Below, piece by piece: positions 42,196 to 51,871 of a DNA stretch of 64,000 bases. The first letter of the stretch is position 1, and each line of letters begins with the position of its first letter. The DNA comes from an uncultured Lachnospiraceae bacterium (GTDB lineage: Bacteria > Bacillota > Clostridia > Lachnospirales > Lachnospiraceae), in the NCBI GenBank assembly GCA_946628415.1, contig CAMOWK010000005.1, forward strand, positions 1-64,000, in the 5' to 3' direction. The translations under genes and the position numbers were made by a program. The notes beneath the pieces are model-generated. The model was not told the origin of the DNA. It saw only the letters and a program-made list of their open reading frames with translations, and did no database searches.

Positions 42196-42235
42196 AACAG
42201 GTAAATGTATATAACGTTAACAAATAATTGAAAGA

Positions 42236-42272
42236 AAAAGGCCTCATGTGTTAATCTGTGCATGGGGTCTTT
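42236..42272 (+). terminator. Terminator of the kinase/FHA island
   Basis: AAAGGCCTCATG (42238-42249) pairs with CATGGGGTCTTT (two G-T pairs) across a TGTTAATCTGTG loop. Confidence 0.65.
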
Positions 42273-42291
42273 GGTTTGCACTATTTTTTCG

Positions 42292-42320
42292 TTGCAAGAT
42301 TTACCGATTATTAGTATGAT
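42292..42320 (+). promoter_or_regulatory. Promoter of the DUF4230 gene
   Basis: TTGCAA (42292-42297), 17 bases, TATGAT (42315-42320). Confidence 0.65.
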
Positions 42321-42352
42321 ACAAGAATCATGGTATGGAGGGCGTATGGCGT

Positions 42353-43084
42353 ATGGCATTTGGGAATAAATCTTCAGACAGCAGTGTTAAAGACGGTGTT
42401 GAAACAATGAAGACCATAAGAGTGGGACTTGTCAGTCTTGCGTTTATTATTTTTGCGGTTATGATAATCATTGTTGCAATGCTGATAAATAAAAATGCTG
42501 AAGTGAAAAAACTTGAGGAAGAGATGAAAAAGGAACCTGTAGTCACTGCTTCCATGATAGAACAACAGCTTGTGAACTGCAGTGAGCTTACTGCGGCAGA
42601 GCTTAATTACAGAGGTGTGATCCGCGTTGAAAAAGGACAGATTCCTATTATAGATAAGAATTCATTTTTCATGATATATAATGCCAAGGTGAAAGCCGGA
42701 ATAGATATAGCAGATGCTAAGATAGACGTCAGCGAAAAGGAAGTGGTTGTAACTCTTCCTGAGACGGAGGTTCTGTCAATTGATATAGATCCGTCTTCCA
42801 TAGAAATGTATGACGAGAAGCAGTCGATTTTCAATCCGTCAGGTAAGCAGGATGCAATTGATGCAATGAATTTTGCAATCGAGGATGTGAATAAAAATGC
42901 AGATCTGGGAGAGCTCAAGAATCGTGCAGAATTACAGACCAGGGCTATCATACAAGGGGTTCTTGAACCGACGCTCGGTGGAAGAACACTGGTAATCAAA
43001 TATGACAGCAGTCTGAACGGGGATACCGAAAGCACTGAAGGTGACAGTACTGAAGCGGTTGATTCTACCGAAAAGACTGAATAG
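42353..43084 (+). CDS. DUF4230 membrane protein
   Basis: 243 residues from ATG 42353, ten bases after GGAGGG; other ATGs nearby either overlap the site or are out of frame. One N-terminal membrane helix (about 22-44), a short coiled segment, then the DUF4230 domain (about 60-215) facing outside, and an acidic Ser/Thr/Glu tail. Function of the family is unknown. It has its own promoter just after the kinase/FHA island. Confidence 0.85.
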   Translation: MAFGNKSSDSSVKDGVETMKTIRVGLVSLAFIIFAVMIIIVAMLINKNAEVKKLEEEMKKEPVVTASMIEQQLVNCSELTAAELNYRGVIRVEKGQIPIIDKNSFFMIYNAKVKAGIDIADAKIDVSEKEVVVTLPETEVLSIDIDPSSIEMYDEKQSIFNPSGKQDAIDAMNFAIEDVNKNADLGELKNRAELQTRAIIQGVLEPTLGGRTLVIKYDSSLNGDTESTEGDSTEAVDSTEKTE

Positions 43085-43145
43085 AATACTTGAACTTGGG
43101 AAAATAGTCAATTTTAGCATGGCGTAGGTAGGAACCAATAAAATG

Positions 43146-43190
43146 CCGGGAGGATGATGACTCAAACAGGAGTGAGAAAATCATTCCCGG
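43146..43190 (+). promoter_or_regulatory. Hairpin in the pncB leader
   Basis: CCGGGA-gg-ATGAT (43146-43158) pairs with ATCATTCCCGG (43180-43190), leaving a two-base bulge and a 21-base loop, 28 bases before pncB. It could be an attenuator or operator. No known NAD riboswitch class is recognised. Confidence 0.4.
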
Positions 43191-43217
43191 GGAAATGTAT
43201 ATATAAGAGGTAGAAAA

Positions 43218-44672
43218 ATGGCGATGACGCAGTATGACAAACGAAATGTTAGTATGATGATGGACTTTTACGAGATGACCATGGCGTATGGTTATTTCAG
43301 CGAAAGTGAAAATGATGTAAAGGTTACATTTGATGTATTCTACAGGAAGAATCCTGACAATGCATCGTTCTCGGTTTTTGCGGGACTTGAGCAGATTATA
43401 GAATATGTCGAGAACCTTCATTTTGACGATGAGGATATAGAGTATTTCAGAAGCCTTTCTCTTTTTGATGAAAAGTTCCTCAGTTTCCTCAAGGATTATA
43501 AGTTTAAGGGCGATATATATTCATTTCCGGAAGGTACTATCATGTATCCGAATGAGCCGATTATTACTGTGTCAGCACCGCTTCTGGATGCGCAGCTCAT
43601 TGAAACAGCGATACTTGCCCAGGTTAACCACCAGTCACTTATAGCTACGAAGACAAGAAGGATAGTTAAAGCGGCAAGAGGAAGAGCGGTATCCGATTTT
43701 GGAGCAAGAAGAGCGCATAACGTAGATGCTGCTGTATATGGAGCAAGAGCGGCATACATCGGTGGAGCTACAGGAACAGCAACAGTTCTTGCCGGGCAGA
43801 TGTTTGATATTCCGATAAGCGGAACTATGGCTCACAGCTGGGTAATGTATCACGAAGACGAATATACTGCATTTAAGAAATACGCAGAGACATATCCTGA
43901 TGCAACGCTCCTGCTTGTCGATACATATGACGTTCTTCAGTCCGGTATTCCGAATGCGATAAGAGTTGCGAAAGAAGTTCTTGAGCCTATGGGAAAGAGG
44001 CTTAAAGGAATAAGACTTGATTCCGGAGACCTTGCACTTCTTTCAAAGCAGGTAAGAGATATGCTTGATGATGCAGGGCTTGATGACTGTAAGATAGTTG
44101 TCAGCAACAGCCTTGATGAATTTACCATTGGATCAATTCTTCAGCAGGGCGGATGCATCGATTCATTTGGTGTAGGCGAAAGACTTATTACCGCGAAGAG
44201 TGATCCTGTATTTGGCGCAGTATATAAGATTGCCGCTGTTACAAAGGATGGAGAGATAGTTCCTAAGATCAAGATTTCAGAAAATCATGAGAAGATAACA
44301 AATCCGGGTATCAAAAAAGTTTACAGGATTTACAATAAAGATGGGCTTGCCATAGCGGATCTTATTGCAGGTAAGGATGAAGTAATCGATATGTCTAAAC
44401 CGTTCAGATACGTAGATCCGGAGAAGCCTTGGAAGAACAGAAGCTTTGAGGGATGCACGGCTAAGGAGCTTCAGAAACTCGTTGTTAAAGACGGAAAAAG
44501 AGTTGAAGAACCAAAGACAATGAATTATCTGCGTGAATTTGTACAGACTCAGCTCAGAGATGAAATCAGAAAAGAAGAGCAGCGTTTTGAAAATCCACAC
44601 CTTCATCTTCTTGCAATGACACCGGATTATTATGAAATGAAGATGGATCTTCTGAAGTCATATGAGAGCTGA
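43218..44672 (+). CDS. pncB: Nicotinate phosphoribosyltransferase
   Basis: 484 residues. The N-terminal FYEMTMAYGYF region, SDFGARRAHN (about 157-166) and KGIRLDSGDLALLS (about 263-276) are typical of PncB. It converts nicotinate and PRPP to nicotinate mononucleotide in NAD salvage. AGAGGTAG ribosome site. An NAD salvage gene 27 kb from a putative TIR NADase is noted without claiming a link. Confidence 0.95.
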   Translation: MAMTQYDKRNVSMMMDFYEMTMAYGYFSESENDVKVTFDVFYRKNPDNASFSVFAGLEQIIEYVENLHFDDEDIEYFRSLSLFDEKFLSFLKDYKFKGDIYSFPEGTIMYPNEPIITVSAPLLDAQLIETAILAQVNHQSLIATKTRRIVKAARGRAVSDFGARRAHNVDAAVYGARAAYIGGATGTATVLAGQMFDIPISGTMAHSWVMYHEDEYTAFKKYAETYPDATLLLVDTYDVLQSGIPNAIRVAKEVLEPMGKRLKGIRLDSGDLALLSKQVRDMLDDAGLDDCKIVVSNSLDEFTIGSILQQGGCIDSFGVGERLITAKSDPVFGAVYKIAAVTKDGEIVPKIKISENHEKITNPGIKKVYRIYNKDGLAIADLIAGKDEVIDMSKPFRYVDPEKPWKNRSFEGCTAKELQKLVVKDGKRVEEPKTMNYLREFVQTQLRDEIRKEEQRFENPHLHLLAMTPDYYEMKMDLLKSYES

Positions 44673-44791
44673 TTCATGAATATTGTTATGAAATGAGATT
44701 GCCGGCTCCGATAGAGCTGCCTGGATGGTTATAAACCCGGCGTCGATGGAACTGCCGTTTAATAAGTAAATAAATATAAAAGGAGACATAT

Positions 44792-45280
44792 ATGAAAGTA
44801 GCAATTATTATGGGTTCGACAAGCGACCTTTCAAAGGTTGAACCGGCAGTCGGAATCCTTAAAGATTACGGTGTTGAAGTAAAAGTAAGATGCCTTTCTG
44901 CACACAGGGCAGCAAGAAAGCTTACCGAGTTTATAGATGAGATTAATAATGACGGAACAGAAGTTATAATTACAGCTGCAGGTATGGCAGCTGCACTTCC
45001 GGGAGTTGTTGCTTCCCAGACAGTACTTCCGGTTATCGGAGTTCCGCTTTCGGGCTCTGTACTTGACGGGCAGGATGCACTTTATTCTATAGTTCAGATG
45101 CCTTCGGGAATTCCGGTTGCAACAGTAGCTATAAACGGAAGTAAGAATGCAGCTTATCTTGCGCTTGAGATAATGGCAGTTAAGCATGAAGAGATAAAGA
45201 CAAGGCTCAGACTCGAGAGAAAATCAATGGAAGAAGCTGCGATAAAAGCAAATGAAGAAGTTATCGCAAAATTTGAGTAA
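44792..45280 (+). CDS. purE: N5-carboxyaminoimidazole ribonucleotide mutase (PurE)
   Basis: 162 residues. GSTSDLSKV, SAHRAARKL, and AAGMAAALPGVVAS place it with class I PurE, which moves the carboxyl group of N5-CAIR to give CAIR in purine synthesis. AAAGGAGAC precedes the ATG. No PurK is adjacent; hisS follows after 45 bases. Upstream, 44701-44756 holds an imperfect 20-base direct repeat of no clear use. Confidence 0.96.
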   Translation: MKVAIIMGSTSDLSKVEPAVGILKDYGVEVKVRCLSAHRAARKLTEFIDEINNDGTEVIITAAGMAAALPGVVASQTVLPVIGVPLSGSVLDGQDALYSIVQMPSGIPVATVAINGSKNAAYLALEIMAVKHEEIKTRLRLERKSMEEAAIKANEEVIAKFE

Positions 45281-45325
45281 TCCGGAAGAGGCGGCATGCC
45301 TTTACAGATTAAGAGAGGACTAACG

Positions 45326-46585
45326 ATGGCACTTAAAAAGACTCCCGTAAAGGGAACCATGGACATGCTTCCGGGCGACATGAGGCTCAGGGAACATGTA
45401 ATAGGCATGATAAAAGAATCATATTCACGTTATGGATTTATGGAGATAGAGACTCCGGTTATGGAGCATATAGAGAACCTTACATCCAAGCAGGGTGGCG
45501 ATAACGAGAAGCTTATATTCAAGATCATGAAGAGAGGCGCAGACCTCATGCGTGCACTTGAGAAAGAAGACGGTGAGCTGGCTGACAGCGGACTGAGGTA
45601 TGACCTTACGCTTCCTCTTGCGAGGTATTATTCTAATAACAAGGATGTCCTTCCATCACCATTTAAGGCGCTCCAGATAGGAAATGTATGGCGTGCCGAC
45701 AAACCGCAGAAGGGCAGATTCAGACAGTTTACACAGTGTGATATAGACATACTTGGGGACTCTACAAACTTAGCCGAAATAGAGCTTATCGGGGCGACGA
45801 GCGACATGCTGAGAACAATTTTCAGTGAGGCGGGCATTAGTGAATTTACGGTGCATTTAAATGACAGAAGATTCCTTATAGCAGCCGCAAAGAATGCCGG
45901 GTTTGCTGAAGAAGCAATCGAAGGAATCCTGATCACACTAGATAAGTACGACAAGATAGGCCTTTCAGGAATAAGAGAAGAACTCCTTTCAAACGGTGAA
46001 AGTGAGGAGACGGTAGATAAGTATCTTGAACTTTATACTGACCTTGAAAATGTAACGATAGAGAGCTTTACTAAGAACATCTCCGCAGAATATCTTGGTG
46101 AAAAAGAGATAAATGAATTAAAAGAGATTCTTGCATGTGCAGGTTCCATGGCTGGTGATGGTGTAAAGATTAAGTTCGATCCTACCCTTGTAAGAGGTAT
46201 GGGATATTACACAGGACCTATCTTTGAGGTAACGCTTGATGATTATAACTTTTCAGTTGCCGGAGGTGGAAGATATGATAAGATGATCGGACGTTTTACC
46301 GGACAGGATACACCTGCAACAGGCTTTTCAATCGGTTTTGAAAGAATTATCACCATACTTAAAGATACCCTTCCTGAAGGTTATAAGCTTAAAGGGGATA
46401 ATGTCGCAATCCTGATAGGAAAGAAGGTTCCTCTGGATAAGAAAGTAGAAATAATAAACGAAGCCAAGGAACAAAGATTAACAGGGAAGACAGTTTTAAT
46501 CCAGCCTATGCAGAAGAATATGGGACATCAGATTGAGATGCTGGAAAAAGAAGGATATACTGAATTTAAAAAAATATTTGAATAA
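45326..46585 (+). CDS. hisS: Histidyl-tRNA synthetase
   Basis: 419 residues from ATG 45326, six bases after GAGAGGA; the upstream ATG 45296 lacks a site. Class II motif 2 (WRADKPQKGRFRQFTQ), the histidine-binding RGMGYYTGPIFEV and motif 3 (TGFSIGFERI) are all present, with a short C-terminal anticodon-binding domain (about 335-419). Presence of the RGxxYYTG motif and the C-terminal domain argues for a true HisS rather than HisZ. A terminator follows. Confidence 0.93.
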   Translation: MALKKTPVKGTMDMLPGDMRLREHVIGMIKESYSRYGFMEIETPVMEHIENLTSKQGGDNEKLIFKIMKRGADLMRALEKEDGELADSGLRYDLTLPLARYYSNNKDVLPSPFKALQIGNVWRADKPQKGRFRQFTQCDIDILGDSTNLAEIELIGATSDMLRTIFSEAGISEFTVHLNDRRFLIAAAKNAGFAEEAIEGILITLDKYDKIGLSGIREELLSNGESEETVDKYLELYTDLENVTIESFTKNISAEYLGEKEINELKEILACAGSMAGDGVKIKFDPTLVRGMGYYTGPIFEVTLDDYNFSVAGGGRYDKMIGRFTGQDTPATGFSIGFERIITILKDTLPEGYKLKGDNVAILIGKKVPLDKKVEIINEAKEQRLTGKTVLIQPMQKNMGHQIEMLEKEGYTEFKKIFE

Positions 46586-46592
46586 AACATAT

Positions 46593-46632
46593 AAAAGCAG
46601 CTGCTTCAGTGATTATGAAGTCAGCTGCTTTT
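46593..46632 (+). terminator. Terminator after hisS
   Basis: AAAAGCAGCTG (46593-46603) pairs with CAGCTGCTTTT (46622-46632); inner TTCA/TGAA pairs extend the stem. Confidence 0.9.
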
Positions 46633-46729
46633 CCAACTTCTCAGCATTGAAATCTACAAGAAGTAATCACAATAGTATATTGCTACAATTGATATTTTTT
46701 ATAGAAAATAAATTTGGTAATTCTGTATG

Positions 46730-46758
46730 TTGACATCTGCTAACAAATAGTGTATTTT
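46730..46758 (+). promoter_or_regulatory. Promoter of the ABC exporter operon
   Basis: TTGACA (46730-46735), 17 bases, TATTTT (46753-46758). Confidence 0.7.
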
Positions 46759-46764
46759 TATAAC

Positions 46765-46790
46765 ATCATATGAAGATGTGTTCATATGAT
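46765..46790. promoter_or_regulatory. Operator of the ABC exporter operon
   Basis: Perfect inverted repeat ATCATATGAA-n6-TTCATATGAT just after the -10 box, covering the start of transcription and ending 27 bases before the ATPase ATG. The geometry fits a dimeric repressor of the TetR or MarR type; no such gene is adjacent. Confidence 0.7.
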
Positions 46791-46816
46791 TAAAAAAACA
46801 AGCAAAGGAGACCGAA

Positions 46817-47515
46817 ATGTTCCTTGAATTAAACGGCATAACTAAATCCTTTGGACAGGGTGAAAACAAAGTAGAAGTTCTTAAAGGGATAGACTTCACA
46901 CTGGAAAAAGGTGAATTTTGTGTCCTACTCGGACCATCCGGTTCAGGTAAATCAACTCTCCTTAATATAATCGGAGGGATAGATAACCCTGACAGCGGTG
47001 AGATTCATATTAACGGAGATAAGATGTCCAATATGAACGAGAAGGCGCTTACTATGTACAGACGTAAGCATCTGGGATACATTTTCCAAAGATATAATCT
47101 TATCCCGAATCTTACGGTAAGAGAAAACATAGAGGTGGGCTCATATCTTGCTGACAGCCCGCTTGATGTAAATGAACTTATAGATGTACTGGGGCTTCAT
47201 GCTCACAGACATAAGTACCCGAATCAGCTTTCGGGCGGTCAGCAGCAAAGATGCAGTATAGGACGTGCCATAGTGAAGAATCCTGACATACTTCTTTGTG
47301 ATGAACCGACAGGAGCTCTTGATTCCAAAACATCGATTGAAATTCTAAAGCTTATAGAGAAAGTCAATAAGACTTACAACAATACAATAATAATGGTAAC
47401 GCATAATGACGGTATTAAGGATATGGCAGACAGAGTTATAAAGCTTAAGGATGGCGCGATACGTAAGAATTATGTGAATGAAGTGAAGAAAGCGCCTGAT
47501 GAGCTCGACTGGTAA
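46817..47515 (+). CDS. MacB/LolD-type ABC transporter ATPase
   Basis: 232 residues. Walker A GPSGSGKST (about 39-47), Q-loop FQRYN, signature LSGGQQQR, Walker B ILLCDEPTGALD and H-loop VTHN. This is the ATPase class that works with FtsX-like permeases. AAAGGAG precedes the ATG. It runs into the permease frame. Confidence 0.94.
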   Translation: MFLELNGITKSFGQGENKVEVLKGIDFTLEKGEFCVLLGPSGSGKSTLLNIIGGIDNPDSGEIHINGDKMSNMNEKALTMYRRKHLGYIFQRYNLIPNLTVRENIEVGSYLADSPLDVNELIDVLGLHAHRHKYPNQLSGGQQQRCSIGRAIVKNPDILLCDEPTGALDSKTSIEILKLIEKVNKTYNNTIIMVTHNDGIKDMADRVIKLKDGAIRKNYVNEVKKAPDELDW

Positions 47516-47573
47516 CAGCAATAGACAGAAGACGTATAGTCAACAATATGAAGAGATAACAGGAAAGACAAGT

Positions 47574-49892
47574 ATGAAAAACCCACTTAACAAAAGGCTG
47601 TTTCGTGACCTTAAGTCCGATCTCGGTAAGTATGTCGTTATATTTATCATGATGACCATGTCGATCGGTTTTACATCGGGTTATCTTGTTGCCGGAGACA
47701 GTATGCTCATGGCATATAACGAAGGCTTTGAAAAGTATAATACCGAGGACGGAAATTTCAGGGTCGAGAACAAACTGAGTAAAGCAAATAAAAAGCTGAT
47801 CGAAGAAGAAGGTATAAAGATATACGAAAACTTTTACATAGAAATGACACTGACTAAAGGGCAGGTTGTAAGAGTCTTCAAGATCAGGGAAGAAGTTAAT
47901 AAGGCGGATATCCTTGAAGGAAAGCTTCCGGAAAATGATGGTGAGATAGCAATCGACAGGATGTTTGCGGATAATAATAAACTGAAAACAGGAGATACGA
48001 TAACCGGCGACGGTAAGGATTATAAGATAACGGGACTTATAGCACTTTCGGATTACAGTACCATGTTCAGAGACAATAATGACATGATGTTTGATGCAAG
48101 TAAGTTCGCTGTAGGAGTTGTTACAAGCCCGACATTCGATACATTTCCCGAAGAAAAAATATACTACAGTTATTCGTGGAAGTACGATGATCCGCCTAAA
48201 GAAGGAAAGGATGAACAGGACAGAGGAACAGAACTCATGAAGAGTCTGACTAAAATCGTTCATCTTGAGAACTTCCTTCCTAAGTATGCAAATCAGGCTA
48301 TAGTCTTTACCGGAGAAGACTTTGGCGGCGACATAGTTATAATGACAGTTGCATTTTATATGATAGTCGTTATTATGGCGTTCGTATTCTCCGTAACCAT
48401 AAACAACACCATAGAGCGTGAGGCAGAAGTTATAGGAACACTTCGTGCGACAGGCTATACAAGAGGTGAAATGATACGCCACTACATGGCAATGCCGGTC
48501 ATAATTACATTTGTAGGTGCTATCATCGGAAATATAATGGGCTATACCTTCATGAAGGATGTCATGGCAATGCTTTATTATCACAGCTACAGCCTTCCGA
48601 GCTTCGTTACTATATGGAATATGGATGCATTTGTTAAGACAACCGTAGTTCCTATCGTAATAATGATCGTGATAACGTATTTCTCGCTGAGAAAGAAGCT
48701 TAAGCTGTCACCTCTTCGGTTTATCAGAAGAGACCTTTCCAAAAAGGGAAGAAAGAAGGCATTCAGACTTAGTCCTAAGATTAATTTCTTTACGCGATTC
48801 AGGATGAGAGTCATTTTCCAGAATATCAGTAATTACATTGTTCTGTTCTTTGGGATACTTTTTGCAAATATACTTCTTATGTTCGGACTTACATTCCCGG
48901 CAGTTCTAAAGGATTATCAGAAAAATATAGGTAAAAATCTTTTCTGTAAATATCAGTATATACTTTCGGTGCCGCAGGACGTTATCGGCAGTGACAGCAA
49001 GCTGAACGGCATGGTAGCTGCCATGCAGTACATGAGCAGTGTTGAGACTGAAAATCCGGATGCGGAAAAGTTTACTGCCTACTCACTTGAAACTACAAAT
49101 GAAAAGTACAGAATTGAAGAAATAAGTCTTTACGGAATTGAGAAGAACAGTAAATACATAGATATAGATTTTGAAGGCTCAGGTGTTTACATTTCAAGGA
49201 GTCTTGCCGAAAAACAGAATATAGGCGCCGGTGATACGATAACGCTTAAAGAAGTTTATGAGGATGAAAAGTACACATTCAAGATTGATGGCGTATATGA
49301 TTACATGGGCGGGCTCACCATATTTATGCCGAGAAATGCAATGAACGGGATTTTTAAATTCGGTGATAATTACTTCTCGGGATATCTGTCGGACAGCAAA
49401 ATAACTGATATAGAAGACAGATATATTGGTACTGTTATAGAATATGAAAGCATAACCTCTGTATCACGTCAGCTTCTTATTTCCATGGGATCATTTATGG
49501 ATGTTCTTGTATATCTCTGTGTTATAATATTCATGGTTCTCATATATCTTCTAACTAAGGTTATTATAGAGAGAAATACTCAGTCAATTTCAATGGCGAA
49601 GATACTTGGATATACAAGCGGTGAAGTCAGCAAGCTGTATGTACATGCGACAACTTATATGGTAATACTGTTCGTTTTCATGACACTTCCTATTTCGGAT
49701 TTTCTGGTGGATGTGGTATTTAAAGCGCTTCTCAGAACGGAAATGAATGGCTGGTTCGATATATACATACCGCTTAGGATAAAGGGAATAATGGTAGGAC
49801 TCGGAGTTGCCACATATTCCGTAGTTGCCCTGATTGAAATGAGAAAAGTAAAACGTGTTCCTATGGAGGACGCACTGAAATATGATGAATGA
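47574..49892 (+). CDS. FtsX-like ABC permease
   Basis: 772 residues from ATG 47574, six bases after AGGAAAG; a start at 47499 inside the ATPase gene would add 25 polar residues. A membrane helix near the N-terminus (about 20-42) precedes an external MacB-like core, a three-helix FtsX unit (about 265-400), another helix (about 435-455), a second external domain and a final three-helix FtsX unit (about 655-760). This long two-FtsX layout is usual for Firmicute exporters of peptides or lipids. Partner: the ATPase upstream. Confidence 0.9.
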   Translation: MKNPLNKRLFRDLKSDLGKYVVIFIMMTMSIGFTSGYLVAGDSMLMAYNEGFEKYNTEDGNFRVENKLSKANKKLIEEEGIKIYENFYIEMTLTKGQVVRVFKIREEVNKADILEGKLPENDGEIAIDRMFADNNKLKTGDTITGDGKDYKITGLIALSDYSTMFRDNNDMMFDASKFAVGVVTSPTFDTFPEEKIYYSYSWKYDDPPKEGKDEQDRGTELMKSLTKIVHLENFLPKYANQAIVFTGEDFGGDIVIMTVAFYMIVVIMAFVFSVTINNTIEREAEVIGTLRATGYTRGEMIRHYMAMPVIITFVGAIIGNIMGYTFMKDVMAMLYYHSYSLPSFVTIWNMDAFVKTTVVPIVIMIVITYFSLRKKLKLSPLRFIRRDLSKKGRKKAFRLSPKINFFTRFRMRVIFQNISNYIVLFFGILFANILLMFGLTFPAVLKDYQKNIGKNLFCKYQYILSVPQDVIGSDSKLNGMVAAMQYMSSVETENPDAEKFTAYSLETTNEKYRIEEISLYGIEKNSKYIDIDFEGSGVYISRSLAEKQNIGAGDTITLKEVYEDEKYTFKIDGVYDYMGGLTIFMPRNAMNGIFKFGDNYFSGYLSDSKITDIEDRYIGTVIEYESITSVSRQLLISMGSFMDVLVYLCVIIFMVLIYLLTKVIIERNTQSISMAKILGYTSGEVSKLYVHATTYMVILFVFMTLPISDFLVDVVFKALLRTEMNGWFDIYIPLRIKGIMVGLGVATYSVVALIEMRKVKRVPMEDALKYDE

Positions 49893-49980
49893 TGCTTTTG
49901 TCCGGGAAGAGAATGGCAAGCTGTAAAAATTGCGGAAATCCCGGGCAGCAGGAATATGAAAGAAGTCATCGGAGGATAAA

Positions 49981-51807
49981 ATGATAAATAGAAAATTCAT
50001 CAAACCCGTCATAACGCTGATTATAATGTCATTTCTTCTTACGGCGTGCGGCAAAAAGGCAGGAGAAACCGTAACGGATGTGACCACAGTGGATACCGAA
50101 GCTGAGGAAGAGGACATAACAGTCTCTATAGATAAAGCTCTGGCAGTGGCGGCAGGAAAACGCGAGGAATCCGTAAGTATAAAAACGGATCCGAATGGAA
50201 AGGTAAAAGAAGTTAAGTCCGAAGTGCTTATATCTGATCTTAAAAAGGGCAAACCTGTAAAAGATACGGCGAAGCTTAAGGATATAAGGAACAAGGTCGG
50301 TGATGAGGAATTATCGCAGGACGGTGATATCGTCTACTGGGAGAATAAGGGTGAAGATATCACATACGAAGGAACGTATGATGGTGAGCTCCCATTCTCT
50401 GTAAAGATCACCTACTATCTTGACGGAAAAGAAACGTCTCCAAAAGAAATGGCTGGAAAGAGCGGCAAGGCGAAGATAAGATTCGATTATAAGAACAAGA
50501 CTTCCCGAAAGGTTAAATCAGAGGGTAAGGAATATGAGGTGAATGTACCGCTTGCATTTATCTCGGCGGTCGCCCTCGACAGTGAAAAGTTTAAGAATAT
50601 AAAAGTGGAAAATGGAAAGCTTACAAGTCTGGAAGGTCAGACAATGGCTATCGGGTATACATTTCCGGGATTAAAGAAAAGTCTTAAGCTTGATACATTC
50701 GGTAAGGATATAAATGTATCGGATTTTGTTGAGATTACGGCAGATGTTACGGAGTTTGAGCTGGACTTTACCGTAACAATGGTAACAAGCGGACTCTTTA
50801 AGGACATTGACACCGCATCCATAAATGATGCAAAAGACTTATCAGATAATATGAAGGATCTGGGAGATGCCAGCGGTGAGCTTGCAGATGCGGCGGATAA
50901 GCTTGCCAGCGGAGCAGGAACTTTTGGAACGGCACTGAATCAGTATGTATCAGGTATGGGACAGTTGAATTCCGGCGCAAAACAGTTGAGGGATGGACTC
51001 GGAACACTGGATTCAAATACCGCAGCACTCGTGGATGGTGCGTCAAAGCTGAATCAGGGACTTATGACGCTTGATCAGGCTCTTAGTAATGTAGATACAA
51101 GTGGAGGCGGATTTAGCGAGACGGATGTAACGAATCTTAAGACGGCGATTACAGGACTTGCAACAGATGCCGGGGAGATGGCAGGAAGTATAGGAGCGCT
51201 GCAGCAAAGTCTGGCAGGGCTTAAAACGGAGCTTGAAGCGATAGGCGCAGAAAATCCTGATATAGATACAAGCAGTGTTATGACAAATGTAAATGCACTT
51301 CAGGGCAGCCTTGGCAAGATGAATACAAATGTAACTCTGCTTCAGACCTCTCTTCAGAATATCAGTGCCAGCGCATCGGGAATGCAGGATATGATGAAAG
51401 GGCTTGAGGATTTAAAGCCTACGATCAGTACGCTTGCATCAGCCAGCGGAGAACTTTCGTCAGGTATAAGCAGCTACGGACAGGGCGTTTCAGCGGCATA
51501 CTCCGGCTCAAAGGAACTTGCGTCGGGAACCGAAAAATTAAGTGGCGCAGGCGGACAGCTTACGTCAGGTTACGGCACACTTGCATCCGGAATCCGTTCT
51601 TATGCAAGCGGAATGCATACCTTCGATGATGAAGGCATTAAAGAGCTTTCCGAGCTTGCAGGTGATGATCTCGGAACGGTGATTGAACAGGTGAAGGCTG
51701 TAAAGGTTGCTGACGAGGAATTCAAAACCTTCAGTGGAGACCCGGATTTCAAAGGGGAATCTACGGTTCGGTTTGTGATTGAAAGCGATGCGATAGAGAT
51801 GGAATAA
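49981..51807 (+). CDS. YhgE/Pip-like secreted lipoprotein
   Basis: 608 residues after CGGAGGATAA. Signal peptide with lipobox LLTAC (C23). Residues about 60-280 form a beta-rich domain. From about 290 to 550 it holds irregular helical repeats with spaced Leu and Gly (SGAGTFGTAL, NSGAKQLRDGL, SSGISSYGQG) as in the YhgE/Pip surface family, likely a long coiled coil outside the membrane. Placed after the MacB-like exporter by 88 bases, it is probably its external partner, akin to a periplasmic adaptor. That role is inference. Confidence 0.82.
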   Translation: MINRKFIKPVITLIIMSFLLTACGKKAGETVTDVTTVDTEAEEEDITVSIDKALAVAAGKREESVSIKTDPNGKVKEVKSEVLISDLKKGKPVKDTAKLKDIRNKVGDEELSQDGDIVYWENKGEDITYEGTYDGELPFSVKITYYLDGKETSPKEMAGKSGKAKIRFDYKNKTSRKVKSEGKEYEVNVPLAFISAVALDSEKFKNIKVENGKLTSLEGQTMAIGYTFPGLKKSLKLDTFGKDINVSDFVEITADVTEFELDFTVTMVTSGLFKDIDTASINDAKDLSDNMKDLGDASGELADAADKLASGAGTFGTALNQYVSGMGQLNSGAKQLRDGLGTLDSNTAALVDGASKLNQGLMTLDQALSNVDTSGGGFSETDVTNLKTAITGLATDAGEMAGSIGALQQSLAGLKTELEAIGAENPDIDTSSVMTNVNALQGSLGKMNTNVTLLQTSLQNISASASGMQDMMKGLEDLKPTISTLASASGELSSGISSYGQGVSAAYSGSKELASGTEKLSGAGGQLTSGYGTLASGIRSYASGMHTFDDEGIKELSELAGDDLGTVIEQVKAVKVADEEFKTFSGDPDFKGESTVRFVIESDAIEME

Positions 51808-51816
51808 AAGAAACTC

Positions 51817-51843
51817 TTGTGGTATACTCGGAAGGTATATAAT
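51817..51843 (+). promoter_or_regulatory. Possible promoter of yhaM
   Basis: TTGTGG (51817-51822) and TATAAT (51838-51843) with a short 15-base spacer. Confidence 0.4.
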
Positions 51844-51871
51844 TCAAAACAGAAAGAAGAGGTTTTTTACT

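Noticed and set aside
45326-46585. HisZ, the ATP phosphoribosyltransferase regulatory subunit
   Set aside because: Class II motifs, the RGxxYYTG histidine-binding motif and the anticodon-binding domain are all present, and no his operon is nearby.
13319-46585. Functional link between the TIR protein and the NAD salvage gene pncB
   Set aside because: They are 27 kb apart with no shared regulation visible; pncB is a common housekeeping gene.
47445-48584. 379-residue antisense frame over the FtsX-like permease
   Set aside because: The product is Cys/His/Tyr-rich nonsense typical of a reverse frame, and the sense gene has clear family motifs.
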